A program made the translations under genes and the position numbers. From contig CAKOJQ010000004.1 of the NCBI GenBank assembly GCA_934090795.1, positions 1 to 64,000 of the forward strand: a stretch of 64,000 nt of DNA. Reading direction: 5' to 3'. Numbering within the stretch: the first letter of the stretch is position 1; each line of letters begins with the position of its first letter. Positions 41,870 to 49,881 of the stretch are shown piece after piece. The stretch comes from an uncultured Bacilli bacterium. GTDB taxonomy: Bacteria > Bacillota_I > Bacilli_A > RF39 > UBA660. The notes beneath the pieces are model-generated. The model worked only from the letters and a program-made list of their open reading frames with translations, had not been told where the DNA came from and ran no database searches.

Positions 41870-43993
41870 TTATAAAGTAAAATTCCAAAATATTTTAATA
41901 GGTCTATTGTTATTTTCATCTTTTTTTCCTATTAGAATTTTTGATATAAATTCATCTATAATACGTCTATTTAATTTATCAATATGAGTATATTTTTCTA
42001 ATATACTTTTTTCATTGATTTCATCATTTTTCTTTTCACTTAATTCATATATTTCCTTTTTAATTTCTTCAATTCTTAAATTAAAATTATCAATATCTTT
42101 TTGATATTTATTTTTTAACATAACAAATTCTGTAGTAGTAATTATTCCGTCAGCTTTATCATCATATAACATAGTAAAGCGGTCGCTTGTTTTATTCAAC
42201 TTTTTTTCTATATCATTTTTTTCTTTTTCTAATATTTTCATATCTTTATCATAATCAATACTAGACTTTTTTGATGAATAATTTTTTTCTAATTTTTCGA
42301 GATTATAATATTTTTCAATAATTTTATTTATTTCATTTAAAACTAATTCTTCAAGAACTTCGTATCTAATATAACTAGTATTATCACATTGAGTTCCGCC
42401 TGTTTTTCTGTGGTTTCTACAATGTAAATAAGGTTTCATAAAAGGATTCTTTCTTGGACCAGATTTGCAATTACTCTTTTGAAAAACTTTCCCACAAACA
42501 GCACAATATACTTTTCTACTGAAAATATGTACTTCGCCATTTTTACCAGGACGTGCTCTTGTATTTGATGTTGTTAAAATATCAACCTGATCAGTAATTA
42601 AAGAGTACAATTCACTATCAAGAGACAATGTTTTTTCTCTTAAATTATCATATTTTTCAGTTATGATTTTAATATCATTATTTGTCAAACTATTATCTAA
42701 TTCTTCTATTGCTCTATATACTTCATCATTTTTTCCTTTATCAACATCAAAGCTTTTAATATTTTCTTTAATAGCATTTATAAATTGTCTTGAATCTTTT
42801 CTTGCATTGTCCAAATCTATCTTTAACTTTCTGTCCGCAAATTTTTTTCTGACAATCTTAGAAATATCAGGATCTACAATTCTATCATGTGCACAAGCTA
42901 TAATACTTTGCTCATTTTTAGGAATTTTTTTGTAACCCTTAATATTGTAAGCAATTTTTTCGGTCCTATGTTGTATCAAAATGCCGTCATAAGTTTCATC
43001 TAATAGGATCTTTCTTATTGTATCGGTATTCCAAAATTCTGCACCATTAGGAGCCATGCAACAAACAAATTTTAATCCTTGTAGTTTTTTATGCTTACTA
43101 GGTGTTGGTATCTTATTTTCATTAAGATATTGGCAAATTTTATAATATCCATATCCATTAGCATACATAGAATATATTTCTCTTACAACTTTAGCAGCTT
43201 CTTCATCAATTACTAGATGATACATATCATCAGGATCTTCAATATAACCATAAGGAGCAAAGGAACCGGTCCATTGTCCTGCGTCATTTTTGGCTCTTAA
43301 AGTTTTTTTAGTATTTATTGATTGTTCTTCAATTTTCCACTCATCTACCATTGCAGTTATTTGACTTGATTTTTTATTACCTTTGTTGTAAGTATCAATA
43401 TTATCTACAATACTTAAAAATCTAATATTCCATTCTATAAACTTTTTATGTAAATATTTTTCTACGAATTCAATACTTCTTGCAAATCTAGCTTGAGTTT
43501 TACAAATATAAATATCTGTATTTCCAAGTTCACAGAACAAAAGTGTTTTGTTCCATTCTTCACGTGAACCATCACTTCCACTTATATCTTCTTCATAAAA
43601 AATACCGACAACCTCAATACCTTTGTCATTACAATATGATAATAACATTAATAATTGATTTAAAATACTTTTACTAACATTGCCTTTTTCTCTATCTAAG
43701 TCCTCTTGAGATAATCTAACATATATTATTCCTCTTTTGCCGGGAATATGTAAAGAACTAATTAATCCATTTTTTTTAAAACAATTAGGATTATTTTTTT
43801 TAGATACTTTTAATAAATCTCTTAAATAATCAGTCATATATTCTAAATTATCTTCGGATAGCAATTTTTTTATTGTTTTAAATTCAGTTGTTTCTAAATA
43901 GTCATCTCCCGAAACATTATCAACTATATAGTCATTTGAACATACTGTATTACTTAAATTACTACATACCACCTTTCTCTCATTTTTCAACAT
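41870..43993 (-). CDS. Large serine recombinase (ICE integrase)
   Basis: 707 residues from ATG 43993, preceded by AAAGGAAG; a GTG at 44023 is possible but has no ribosome binding site. Resolvase domain about 87-235 with YVRLSQED (catalytic Ser95), then a recombinase domain, a zinc ribbon (CAVCGKVF, then HCRNHRKTGGTQCDN) near 530-570, and a coiled-coil C-terminus. It inserts and excises the element at short shared sequences. About 85 residues precede the resolvase domain, longer than in most large serine recombinases. Its promoter carries the shared GCGCT/AGCGC operator. Confidence 0.93.
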   Translation of the reverse strand: MLKNERKVVCSNLSNTVCSNDYIVDNVSGDDYLETTEFKTIKKLLSEDNLEYMTDYLRDLLKVSKKNNPNCFKKNGLISSLHIPGKRGIIYVRLSQEDLDREKGNVSKSILNQLLMLLSYCNDKGIEVVGIFYEEDISGSDGSREEWNKTLLFCELGNTDIYICKTQARFARSIEFVEKYLHKKFIEWNIRFLSIVDNIDTYNKGNKKSSQITAMVDEWKIEEQSINTKKTLRAKNDAGQWTGSFAPYGYIEDPDDMYHLVIDEEAAKVVREIYSMYANGYGYYKICQYLNENKIPTPSKHKKLQGLKFVCCMAPNGAEFWNTDTIRKILLDETYDGILIQHRTEKIAYNIKGYKKIPKNEQSIIACAHDRIVDPDISKIVRKKFADRKLKIDLDNARKDSRQFINAIKENIKSFDVDKGKNDEVYRAIEELDNSLTNNDIKIITEKYDNLREKTLSLDSELYSLITDQVDILTTSNTRARPGKNGEVHIFSRKVYCAVCGKVFQKSNCKSGPRKNPFMKPYLHCRNHRKTGGTQCDNTSYIRYEVLEELVLNEINKIIEKYYNLEKLEKNYSSKKSSIDYDKDMKILEKEKNDIEKKLNKTSDRFTMLYDDKADGIITTTEFVMLKNKYQKDIDNFNLRIEEIKKEIYELSEKKNDEINEKSILEKYTHIDKLNRRIIDEFISKILIGKKDENNNRPIKIFWNFTL

Positions 43994-44037
43994 ATATCTT
44001 CCTTTCGTATATATTGAAAGCACTGTAATACAATCAA

Positions 44038-44069
44038 ATTATAACGCGCTTTATGCAAGATTACAGCCC
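44038..44069 (-). promoter_or_regulatory. ICE promoter/operator copy 1 (recombinase)
   Basis: Minus strand: -35 CTGTAA (44066-44061), 17 bases, -10 TATAAT (44043-44038). AGCGC with GTTATAAT overlaps the -10, and GGGCT (one mismatch from GCGCT) overlaps the -35. Same layout as the copies at 44843 and 63080. It drives the recombinase and overlaps the end of the small upstream gene. Confidence 0.7.
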
Positions 44070-44230
44070 CCAAATTTACTTTCTAAACTTAAAATGATAG
44101 TTGCCCATTTTTTATTAAATATTTCAATTAATTCTTCTTCTGTTTTAGCATTTGTTATAAATTTATTTTCAATTATGTAATTAATTACATTTTTATCCCC
44201 ATTTTTATTCTCTTTATTTATAATACTCAA
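44051..44230 (-). CDS. Small protein upstream of the recombinase
   Basis: Up to 59 residues. AAGGGGG (44237-44231) lies immediately before TTG 44230, which is too close; the in-frame ATT six bases on or ATA nine bases on is better placed. The sequence contains YIIENKFITNAKTEEELIEI and IFNKKWATIILSLESK, resembling the short helical proteins often found beside large serine recombinases in conjugative elements and phages. Function unknown. The recombinase promoter overlaps its 3' end. Confidence 0.55.
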   Translation of the reverse strand: MSIINKENKNGDKNVINYIIENKFITNAKTEEELIEIFNKKWATIILSLESKFGGCNLA

Positions 44231-44323
44231 CCCCCTTAAATTAAAAAAAACTATGATAAATAGTTTCTAATTTAATTTATGAGATTTTATTAAATTAAAT
44301 AACTAAATCATAGTCTTTTGATT

Positions 44324-44544
44324 TTATCTTTTAATTTTTAATAAATTTCTTAATTCATCAAGAATATTTATATATTCTATGAATAAACTATAATATTTTT
44401 CTTCTTGAAATTCTTTATTATTTGCTGTAAGTTTAGATTTTTGTGTTTATTTCTTCCTGTGATATATCAATATTAAATGCTTTTGCATAATCATTTATAA
44501 ATTTATAGTATTTAATAGCTTGTTCCATATTTTCATCATTCACT
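44324..44544 (-). pseudogene. Small ICE gene with a frameshift
   Basis: From GTG 44544 the frame reads MNDENMEQAIKYYKFINDYA and on to INTKI, then stops. Another frame continues with KLTANNKEFQEEKYYSLF and ELRNLLKIKR to a stop at 44324. Removing one A from the five-A run (plus-strand T, 44438-44442) joins them into one protein of about 72 residues. It starts three bases after the upstream gene's stop. Either a recent knock-out, a slippage site, or a sequencing error in a homopolymer. Family unknown. Confidence 0.5.
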
Positions 44545-44547
44545 TTC

Positions 44548-44820
44548 TTATTTTTTAAAAACAAATGGATTGTCTTGCAAAACTATAACATCATATTTTA
44601 ACTCTAATAACTTTATTGCTTTTTCATAAATAGTTTTTACTTGAATAGGTTTTAATTCTCTAATTCCCGGTAGTTCTTTCAAAACATCAGCTTTACTAAT
44701 ATTATCATATACATATTCATACCTTAATAGTATTAATTCGCATAAAGTATCAGCATAAATTGCATTTATTCTTAATTCTTTAGCATTGTTATAGTATTTA
44801 TCCCAAGGATCTTTTTTCAT
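44548..44820 (-). CDS. Small ICE protein of unknown function
   Basis: 90 residues, charged and helical (MKKDPWDKYYNNAKELRINA near the start, PGIRELKPIQVKTIYEKAIK later). The middle could form a helix-turn-helix-like bundle, but I do not recognise the family. It is first in the transcript from operator copy 2, upstream of the recombinase, which fits a role in control of excision. AAGGCGG lies before the ATG. Confidence 0.5.
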   Translation of the reverse strand: MKKDPWDKYYNNAKELRINAIYADTLCELILLRYEYVYDNISKADVLKELPGIRELKPIQVKTIYEKAIKLLELKYDVIVLQDNPFVFKK

Positions 44821-44842
44821 ATCAACACCGCCTTACAAAAAA

Positions 44843-44875
44843 ATTATAACGCGCTATAAATATGTTTGTCAGCGC
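44843..44875 (-). promoter_or_regulatory. ICE promoter/operator copy 2
   Basis: Minus strand: -35 CTGACA (44872-44867), 18 bases, -10 TATAAT (44848-44843). GCGCT (44875-44871) and AGCGC (44855-44851) form an inverted repeat spanning the -35 and the bases just before the -10. It drives the gene at 44820. Confidence 0.75.
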
Positions 44876-45826
44876 CTAAAGTGATAAATTATAATCTTCA
44901 TATAACCCAAGAGGTATGTACTCAAAGTTTTTCTTTTCAATACTAAAAAACTTATTAAAGTTATTAATAAATTTTCTTCCTTTTGATGATATTAATTTAA
45001 AAGATTTTTCAACATCATTAAAATCTGTTTTTTTATACCAATCATATAAATCAAATTTATCATCAAAGTCTGTATCTATTCCTATACCTTTACAAATAGA
45101 ATACTTTAAAAGTTCTTTCTCAAAATCATTATTTGCATTATCAGATGTATAAATATCTAGCATAGATAAAACTTTAATTCTATCATTGATACCTTTTTTC
45201 AAATTAATAGTTTTATTTTCTTTATCATAATCAAATTTATTTTCTAAATTATTACAATAGTTAATTTTATATCCGTCAGCATATAATGCTTTTACAAAAG
45301 AATTATATATATCTTGATAATCAAAAAGAAGTAATGCAGGTAATTCTAAATTTTTATAATCTTTTTGTTCCATAGTAGTATCTTTACAATCATATAGTTC
45401 TATAATATTCATTCCTTTTAGTTCTTTATGATCTAATGTAATACTTTTATCATTAGGATTATTAAGTTTTTCTTTTTCTTCATCAGTTAGTGAAGTATAA
45501 GGTAATATTTCTTCTTTATCATTATTTTTAACTTTTACAAACACATCATTATCTGGTGATAGTATATTAATCTTTTTAGCATTATTCAAAATAGTAAATC
45601 CATTTTTCTTAAATTTATTTTCAGTACCAAGATCCAAGAAAAAAGGATATTGATAATCAATTAGTAAAGTATTAAAAAAAGAATAATCACTATATAGCAC
45701 AATGGTATCAATTAATCTTTTAAAATCATTATGACTATGGTAATTATTCAAAATACTTTTTTCTATATTTAAAGTTGTATCTTTAATTTTTTCAAAGTCT
45801 TTTTTTGATGTATATTCTTTAATCAA
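44876..45826 (-). CDS. LtrC/ArdC-like ICE protein
   Basis: 316 residues from TTG 45826, but the frame is open further up: a strong AAAGGGGG (45866-45859) is followed eight bases later by in-frame ATA at 45850 (or ATT at 45853), adding IDIINSLN before LIKEYTSKK. The first 110 residues follow the ArdC/LtrC N-terminal layout (SFFNTLLIDYQYP, KKNGFTILNNAKKINILSP), a domain that binds single-stranded DNA and protects incoming plasmid or ICE DNA. The C-terminal half has the residual protease-like layout of LtrC proteins but no HExxH is seen. An intrinsic terminator sits just upstream. Confidence 0.6.
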   Translation of the reverse strand: MIKEYTSKKDFEKIKDTTLNIEKSILNNYHSHNDFKRLIDTIVLYSDYSFFNTLLIDYQYPFFLDLGTENKFKKNGFTILNNAKKINILSPDNDVFVKVKNNDKEEILPYTSLTDEEKEKLNNPNDKSITLDHKELKGMNIIELYDCKDTTMEQKDYKNLELPALLLFDYQDIYNSFVKALYADGYKINYCNNLENKFDYDKENKTINLKKGINDRIKVLSMLDIYTSDNANNDFEKELLKYSICKGIGIDTDFDDKFDLYDWYKKTDFNDVEKSFKLISSKGRKFINNFNKFFSIEKKNFEYIPLGLYEDYNLSL

Positions 45827-45872
45827 ATTAAGACTATTAATAATATCTATAATTTCAACCCCCTTTAAAGTA

Positions 45873-45899
45873 TAAAAAAAAGACTAACTTTCGCTAGTC
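45873..45899 (-). terminator. Intrinsic terminator inside the ICE, before the LtrC-like gene
   Basis: Read leftward: GACTAGC (45899-45893), GAAA tetraloop, GTTAGTC (45888-45882), then eight T. It overlaps the stop of the 45884 gene and lies only about seven bases before the next ribosome binding site. Confidence 0.8.
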
Positions 45900-46387
45900 A
45901 ATTTCTCATACTTATTTTTTAAATTATTTATATTTTTATCAACATCAATTATCATTTTATTAAATATATAATCAATCGTATTATTTGATATATCATTTTT
46001 TAATTTATCAAAATATGTTAAAGCAGAATTTTCATCATCAGTTTTATATCCATATATATTATGAATACAATCTGTTTCATCTAAATTCTTTAAAGATAAA
46101 TAAGTAATATATTTATCATTATTCTTATAACTATAAATATAAAAGAAATAATTATCTTTAGTGGTTTTATAGTCTTTTAAAATTGCATTATTATCAGTAT
46201 CAGTATTATCATCTAATACAAATTCAAAATCGCCATTTATAACTTTTTTTTCAAATTCTTTCATTTCTTCAACTGATTCAAATTTTGGACCGTCATCTTT
46301 GTTCCATTCGATTAAATTAATCTTATCATTCAAATCATTTAAAATATTTATTTTGCTTTTTAAGAGCTTAAAACTTTCTGACTTCAT
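45884..46387 (-). CDS. ICE protein of unknown function
   Basis: 167 residues, acidic, helical at both ends, with an aromatic beta-rich centre (DNYFFYIYSYKNNDKYITYL). AGGGG lies ten bases before the ATG. No signal peptide or membrane helix. I do not recognise a family. It is bracketed by terminators (46493 upstream, 45873 downstream), so it is expressed as a separate unit or through antitermination. Confidence 0.5.
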   Translation of the reverse strand: MKSESFKLLKSKINILNDLNDKINLIEWNKDDGPKFESVEEMKEFEKKVINGDFEFVLDDNTDTDNNAILKDYKTTKDNYFFYIYSYKNNDKYITYLSLKNLDETDCIHNIYGYKTDDENSALTYFDKLKNDISNNTIDYIFNKMIIDVDKNINNLKNKYEKLTSES

Positions 46388-46492
46388 AAAAACATTTCCC
46401 CTAAATCAGCTAATGATTTCATTATTGCTATTATCTTACATTAAATATAGGTTAAAGTCAATCAAACAGCTATAATTTGATATATTTTTTCT

Positions 46493-46523
46493 TAAAAAAA
46501 CAAAGCCCTGTACTAGCGGCTTT
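46493..46523 (-). terminator. Intrinsic terminator of the structured intergenic RNA
   Basis: Read leftward: AAAGCC (46523-46518), 10-base loop, GGCTTT (46507-46502), G, then seven T. It ends whatever is transcribed across 46529-46690. Confidence 0.75.
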
Positions 46524-46528
46524 AGTGA

Positions 46529-46690
46529 GCTACTTTTACTACAAACACTACTATAAGTAAGGTGTAGCGTATGCAAGTCAAAGTAAAATGGTTTAATAGT
46601 CAGTATCTTACTGACAATATAAATATAACACATTTTTGTTAGTCTTGCAAGACTAATTGAACGATTTGTCGTATTTTGTCATATTTTGTA
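46529..46690. other. Intergenic region rich in inverted repeats, candidate ncRNA or transfer/regulatory site
   Basis: No credible gene lies here. Elements: GCTAC..TTACT with AGTAA..GTAGC (46529-46540 and 46556-46568), GTCAGTA/TACTGAC (46599-46605 and 46609-46615), an 18-base perfect palindrome TTAGTCTTGCAAGACTAA (46639-46656), and near-repeats of TTTTGTC-A/G-TATTTTG (about 46666-46688). Read leftward the block ends at the terminator at 46523. This could be a small RNA of about 200 bases, a leader controlling the 46387 gene, or a protein-binding site. Confidence 0.5.
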
Positions 46691-46693
46691 AAA

Positions 46694-46894
46694 TTATTCT
46701 TCTTTTTTTATCATTCTATTTATATAACATTTGACTTTATAAAATAGAACATCTAAATCAGATATATTAATTATTTTTTCGTTAGTTAAAGTATTTCTTA
46801 TAACATCAATTATCTCATTCATTTCACATTCAAAGTAGTTGTCTGTTTTTTCTAAATTTTTTCTAACTTTATTTAAAAATATTTCATATTCCAT
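46694..46894 (-). CDS. Small helical ICE protein
   Basis: 66 residues, AAGGGGG nine bases before the ATG. All-helical and charged (FLNKVRKNLEKTDNYFECE, YKVKCYINRMIKKEE). No family recognised. It follows the methyltransferase gene by 14 bases, so it is probably cotranscribed with it. Confidence 0.55.
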   Translation of the reverse strand: MEYEIFLNKVRKNLEKTDNYFECEMNEIIDVIRNTLTNEKIINISDLDVLFYKVKCYINRMIKKEE

Positions 46895-46908
46895 TAATTA
46901 ACACCCCC

Positions 46909-48045
46909 TTAAAATAAATTTTTCAATATGTAATAAATAACATTTGTTGCTATACTATTACCGGCTTGTTTAAATAGTTGTCTATTAGACATACCAGTAC
47001 TTTTAGCTTTATAAAAATCATCATCTGAAAATCCCATAAATCGCCAACTTTCAAGTGGACTAATTTTCTTAACAAAAAAATAATTATCTTTGTAGATAAT
47101 CATTTTGCTTGTATCTTCAGTAGAGTTAGCGGTTAAGGTAGGACAATACCCATTCATAGACCATAACCTTGCAGTCTGATTATATTTTGATGAAGTATCA
47201 CGTCCACAATGATTTTTACCGTCAACAAATCTATATAAATTTATAATATATTTTTTTCTTTTGTCTTTTAAATTCTGACATATCAATTTACTATTTTTAG
47301 AATAGTTTTTATTTTTAACAAATTTCTCTAAATCAAATTTTACTTTTTCTGATAATACCAAGTTAGGATCAATATCTTTTTCTAATAAATCTTTAAGTCT
47401 TAATTTAAGTTTTATTCTTTCTGGAAAATGATAGATATATTTACCTTTAATTGCAACTAGAAAATATCTTTCTCTATTTTGTGGTGTACCATAATCAAGT
47501 GCAGTTAAAACGTGATCGTATAATGAATAACCTAGATTTTCTAAATCTTGTTTAAAAAGACTTAAAGTCTTTCTCATTTTAGAATTAGTAATAGCAGCTA
47601 CATTTTCAAATATAACAACCTTTGGTGGATTATCCATTTCTCTTATAAATTGTATCATCTTCCAACCTAGAGATGACCTAGTATTACTATTAAAATCAAA
47701 TCCGCGTCTTATACCAGCCATAGATATATCTTGACAAGGAAAGCCACCAATCCAAATGTCGCAGTAAGGAAGATCTTTACCATTTATTTTTGTAATATCC
47801 CCAAGATTATCTTTTTCAGTTTTATTATGAATAGCACAATAACTTTTTACCGCCCATTTATCTATTTCACAAAAAAATATTGATTCATAATTATTAATAA
47901 CACCATTATCTTTTAATCTCTTAAAAGCCATTTCAGGACTACCAATACCAGAAAAGAAAGTACCAACTTTAACATTATCTTTATTTAACTTTATAACCGG
48001 ATAATTAAAATTAAAAAGATTTATACTAGGATTGTTTATTCCCAT
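46909..48045 (-). CDS. C5-cytosine DNA methyltransferase
   Basis: 378 residues with all key motifs: I VGTFFSGIGSPEMAF, IV GGFPCQDISMAG (catalytic Cys in PCQ), VI FENVAAI, VIII TPQNRERYFLVAI, and X RQLFKQAGNSIATN. The target recognition region lies between about 200 and 320; its specificity cannot be read. No restriction endonuclease gene is adjacent, so it is an orphan enzyme and probably protects the ICE against restriction in new hosts. Its start overlaps the 3' end of the virD4 gene by 20 bases, coupling it to the transfer genes. Confidence 0.9.
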   Translation of the reverse strand: MGINNPSINLFNFNYPVIKLNKDNVKVGTFFSGIGSPEMAFKRLKDNGVINNYESIFFCEIDKWAVKSYCAIHNKTEKDNLGDITKINGKDLPYCDIWIGGFPCQDISMAGIRRGFDFNSNTRSSLGWKMIQFIREMDNPPKVVIFENVAAITNSKMRKTLSLFKQDLENLGYSLYDHVLTALDYGTPQNRERYFLVAIKGKYIYHFPERIKLKLRLKDLLEKDIDPNLVLSEKVKFDLEKFVKNKNYSKNSKLICQNLKDKRKKYIINLYRFVDGKNHCGRDTSSKYNQTARLWSMNGYCPTLTANSTEDTSKMIIYKDNYFFVKKISPLESWRFMGFSDDDFYKAKSTGMSNRQLFKQAGNSIATNVIYYILKNLF

Positions 48046-49726
48046 TATCCTTTTTCTTTTTAGTAGGGTTAGCCCTTTTAGTAGGTGTAGTCTTTTTAGT
48101 TTCTTCCGGTTTAAATAATTCTTTTTCTATTCTAAAAGTGTCTAAATCAAAAAGTTCTAATTTTTGAAAGTCTGGATTATCAATTTTTATTTCATCAACA
48201 ATTTTATATTTTATAGGATAATCACTTATTTGTTTTAATTTAGTTTTGATAGGATCCATACGAGCTCTTAAAAATAATGCGTCGCCAACTTTAAAATTAA
48301 TTAATTCATCAGTAGTAAGTAAATCTCTACCAGTTAAAGAAGTATCACTTGATAAATTAAAATCAGCTTTGCCATATCTATTAGAAGATGATGTTCTAGT
48401 AGTTTTAATTGTATATTTTCCTAATCGGTTTGATATTTCTCTAGCAGTATTATAATCATTTGTAAGAAGATAACATAAATTCATATTTGCTTTAATAGTA
48501 GTAGCTTGATCTCTATAATGTTCTTGGATCATTCCAAAATCTTGAACGACACCATATATTCTAATTTTTCTGGACCTTGCAACTGTTAGTTTTTTTGATA
48601 ATTCGTTGATATGTATAGTATTACAAAGTTCTTCCAAAATTAAATTAACTCTAACATCTAATTCGCCATTAGGACTTTTTTGAGCTTCTTCTACTAAAGT
48701 CTGATAGACTTGATTCACAAATAAGCCACCTATAAAATGACGAGATAACTTTTCATCAGGTACTACCAAAAATATTGCAGTTTTTTTCTTGCCAATATCA
48801 CGCATATTAAAAGAAGTTTTACTTGTTATATAACTTATACCAGTATCGCCAAATACTTTTAATTTTGAAGCTAATATAGAGAAGATAGTAGCCCTTGTTT
48901 CCCCACGAGCAAAATTACCAGCAGAATACAAATTTTTAGCAGTATTACCGAAAGGTCTATCATCAAAATATTTGTCTAATGAGTTTTGATCCCCATACTT
49001 TTTAGCACCGTGTTCTACTAACAAATTATAAATAGAATGAAAATGTATTTGATTTTCATTTTTACAATCTTCAATTAAAGCAAGACATAAAGCACTTAAT
49101 ACAGAAGAAGATGATTCTTGCCAATACTTATCACGACTATTAACTTCTTCACATATTGCATTTGATAAGTCATTAACTGTTTCAATTTCTTTTTCAAAAT
49201 TGTTTTCTTTATAATATTGATATGCTAAAGTAAGAGGATTCCAAAAATCACTATTTTTAGTATCTCTTAAATTAATAATTTTAACATCATAATCTTTTTT
49301 CTTTAAATAATCATAAGTATATTTATATAATTCGCCCTTAACATCATTAATAATCATTGACTCATTACTATCAGCTAGATTAAAAATTAGTGGTAATATG
49401 ACACTAACAGTTTTACCAGATCCAGTACTACCAACAATTAAGTTATGATTAGAGCTTGTATCAATATAGTATTTATTATTTTCTATCGCAACAACCATAC
49501 CACCTGATTTATTTTCTTTACCAAATTTCCAAGTAGTAAAGTTATCTTTAATTTCTTTTATACTAGCAAATTTACTACTACCAAATTCATTAGAACTTAC
49601 ACGTTCTGGAATACCATTAGTAGAGTGAGAGTTCTTAACCTTAAAATTATATTTATAATAAGTTATAAGCAAAATGAAAAGGATCTCTAAAAGCAAGATC
49701 CCCATAATCATTTTTTTATCATTCAA
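48026..49726 (-). CDS. virD4: VirD4-type coupling protein
   Basis: 566 residues from TTG 49726, but the frame stays open upstream to ATA 49867, which lies eight bases after AAGGGGG (49882-49876). The extra 47 residues contain a hydrophobic helix (YCLVVIISLLLIIFFLP), giving the usual two N-terminal membrane helices with MIMGILLLEILFILLITYY. The longer form, about 613 residues, is probably the real protein. The NTPase has Walker A GSTGSGKT, IINDVKGELY and LILEELCNT. It brings the relaxase-DNA complex to the mating channel. The C-terminus is Lys/Thr/Pro-rich. Confidence 0.9.
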   Translation of the reverse strand: MNDKKMIMGILLLEILFILLITYYKYNFKVKNSHSTNGIPERVSSNEFGSSKFASIKEIKDNFTTWKFGKENKSGGMVVAIENNKYYIDTSSNHNLIVGSTGSGKTVSVILPLIFNLADSNESMIINDVKGELYKYTYDYLKKKDYDVKIINLRDTKNSDFWNPLTLAYQYYKENNFEKEIETVNDLSNAICEEVNSRDKYWQESSSSVLSALCLALIEDCKNENQIHFHSIYNLLVEHGAKKYGDQNSLDKYFDDRPFGNTAKNLYSAGNFARGETRATIFSILASKLKVFGDTGISYITSKTSFNMRDIGKKKTAIFLVVPDEKLSRHFIGGLFVNQVYQTLVEEAQKSPNGELDVRVNLILEELCNTIHINELSKKLTVARSRKIRIYGVVQDFGMIQEHYRDQATTIKANMNLCYLLTNDYNTAREISNRLGKYTIKTTRTSSSNRYGKADFNLSSDTSLTGRDLLTTDELINFKVGDALFLRARMDPIKTKLKQISDYPIKYKIVDEIKIDNPDFQKLELFDLDTFRIEKELFKPEETKKTTPTKRANPTKKKKDNGNKQS

Positions 49727-49881
49727 TATTATCTTAATTAATTCTATTAAATTAAAATTAAAACTTAATTTAAAATTATTTTGAACTATGTTTATAAAAT
49801 TCGGTAGAAAAAAGATAATTAATAATAGAGAAATAATAACTACTAAACAATAGTTAAATTTCTTTATTTTAACAACCCCCT

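Noticed and set aside
41848..41880. ICE insertion into a tRNA gene
   Set aside because: The flanking sequence encodes an amidase N-terminus, and the element carries a serine recombinase, not a tyrosine integrase.
46436..46633. Minus-strand open frame of 65 codons
   Set aside because: It runs through the terminator and inverted repeats, has no ribosome binding site, and the composition looks random. The region is better explained as structured noncoding DNA.
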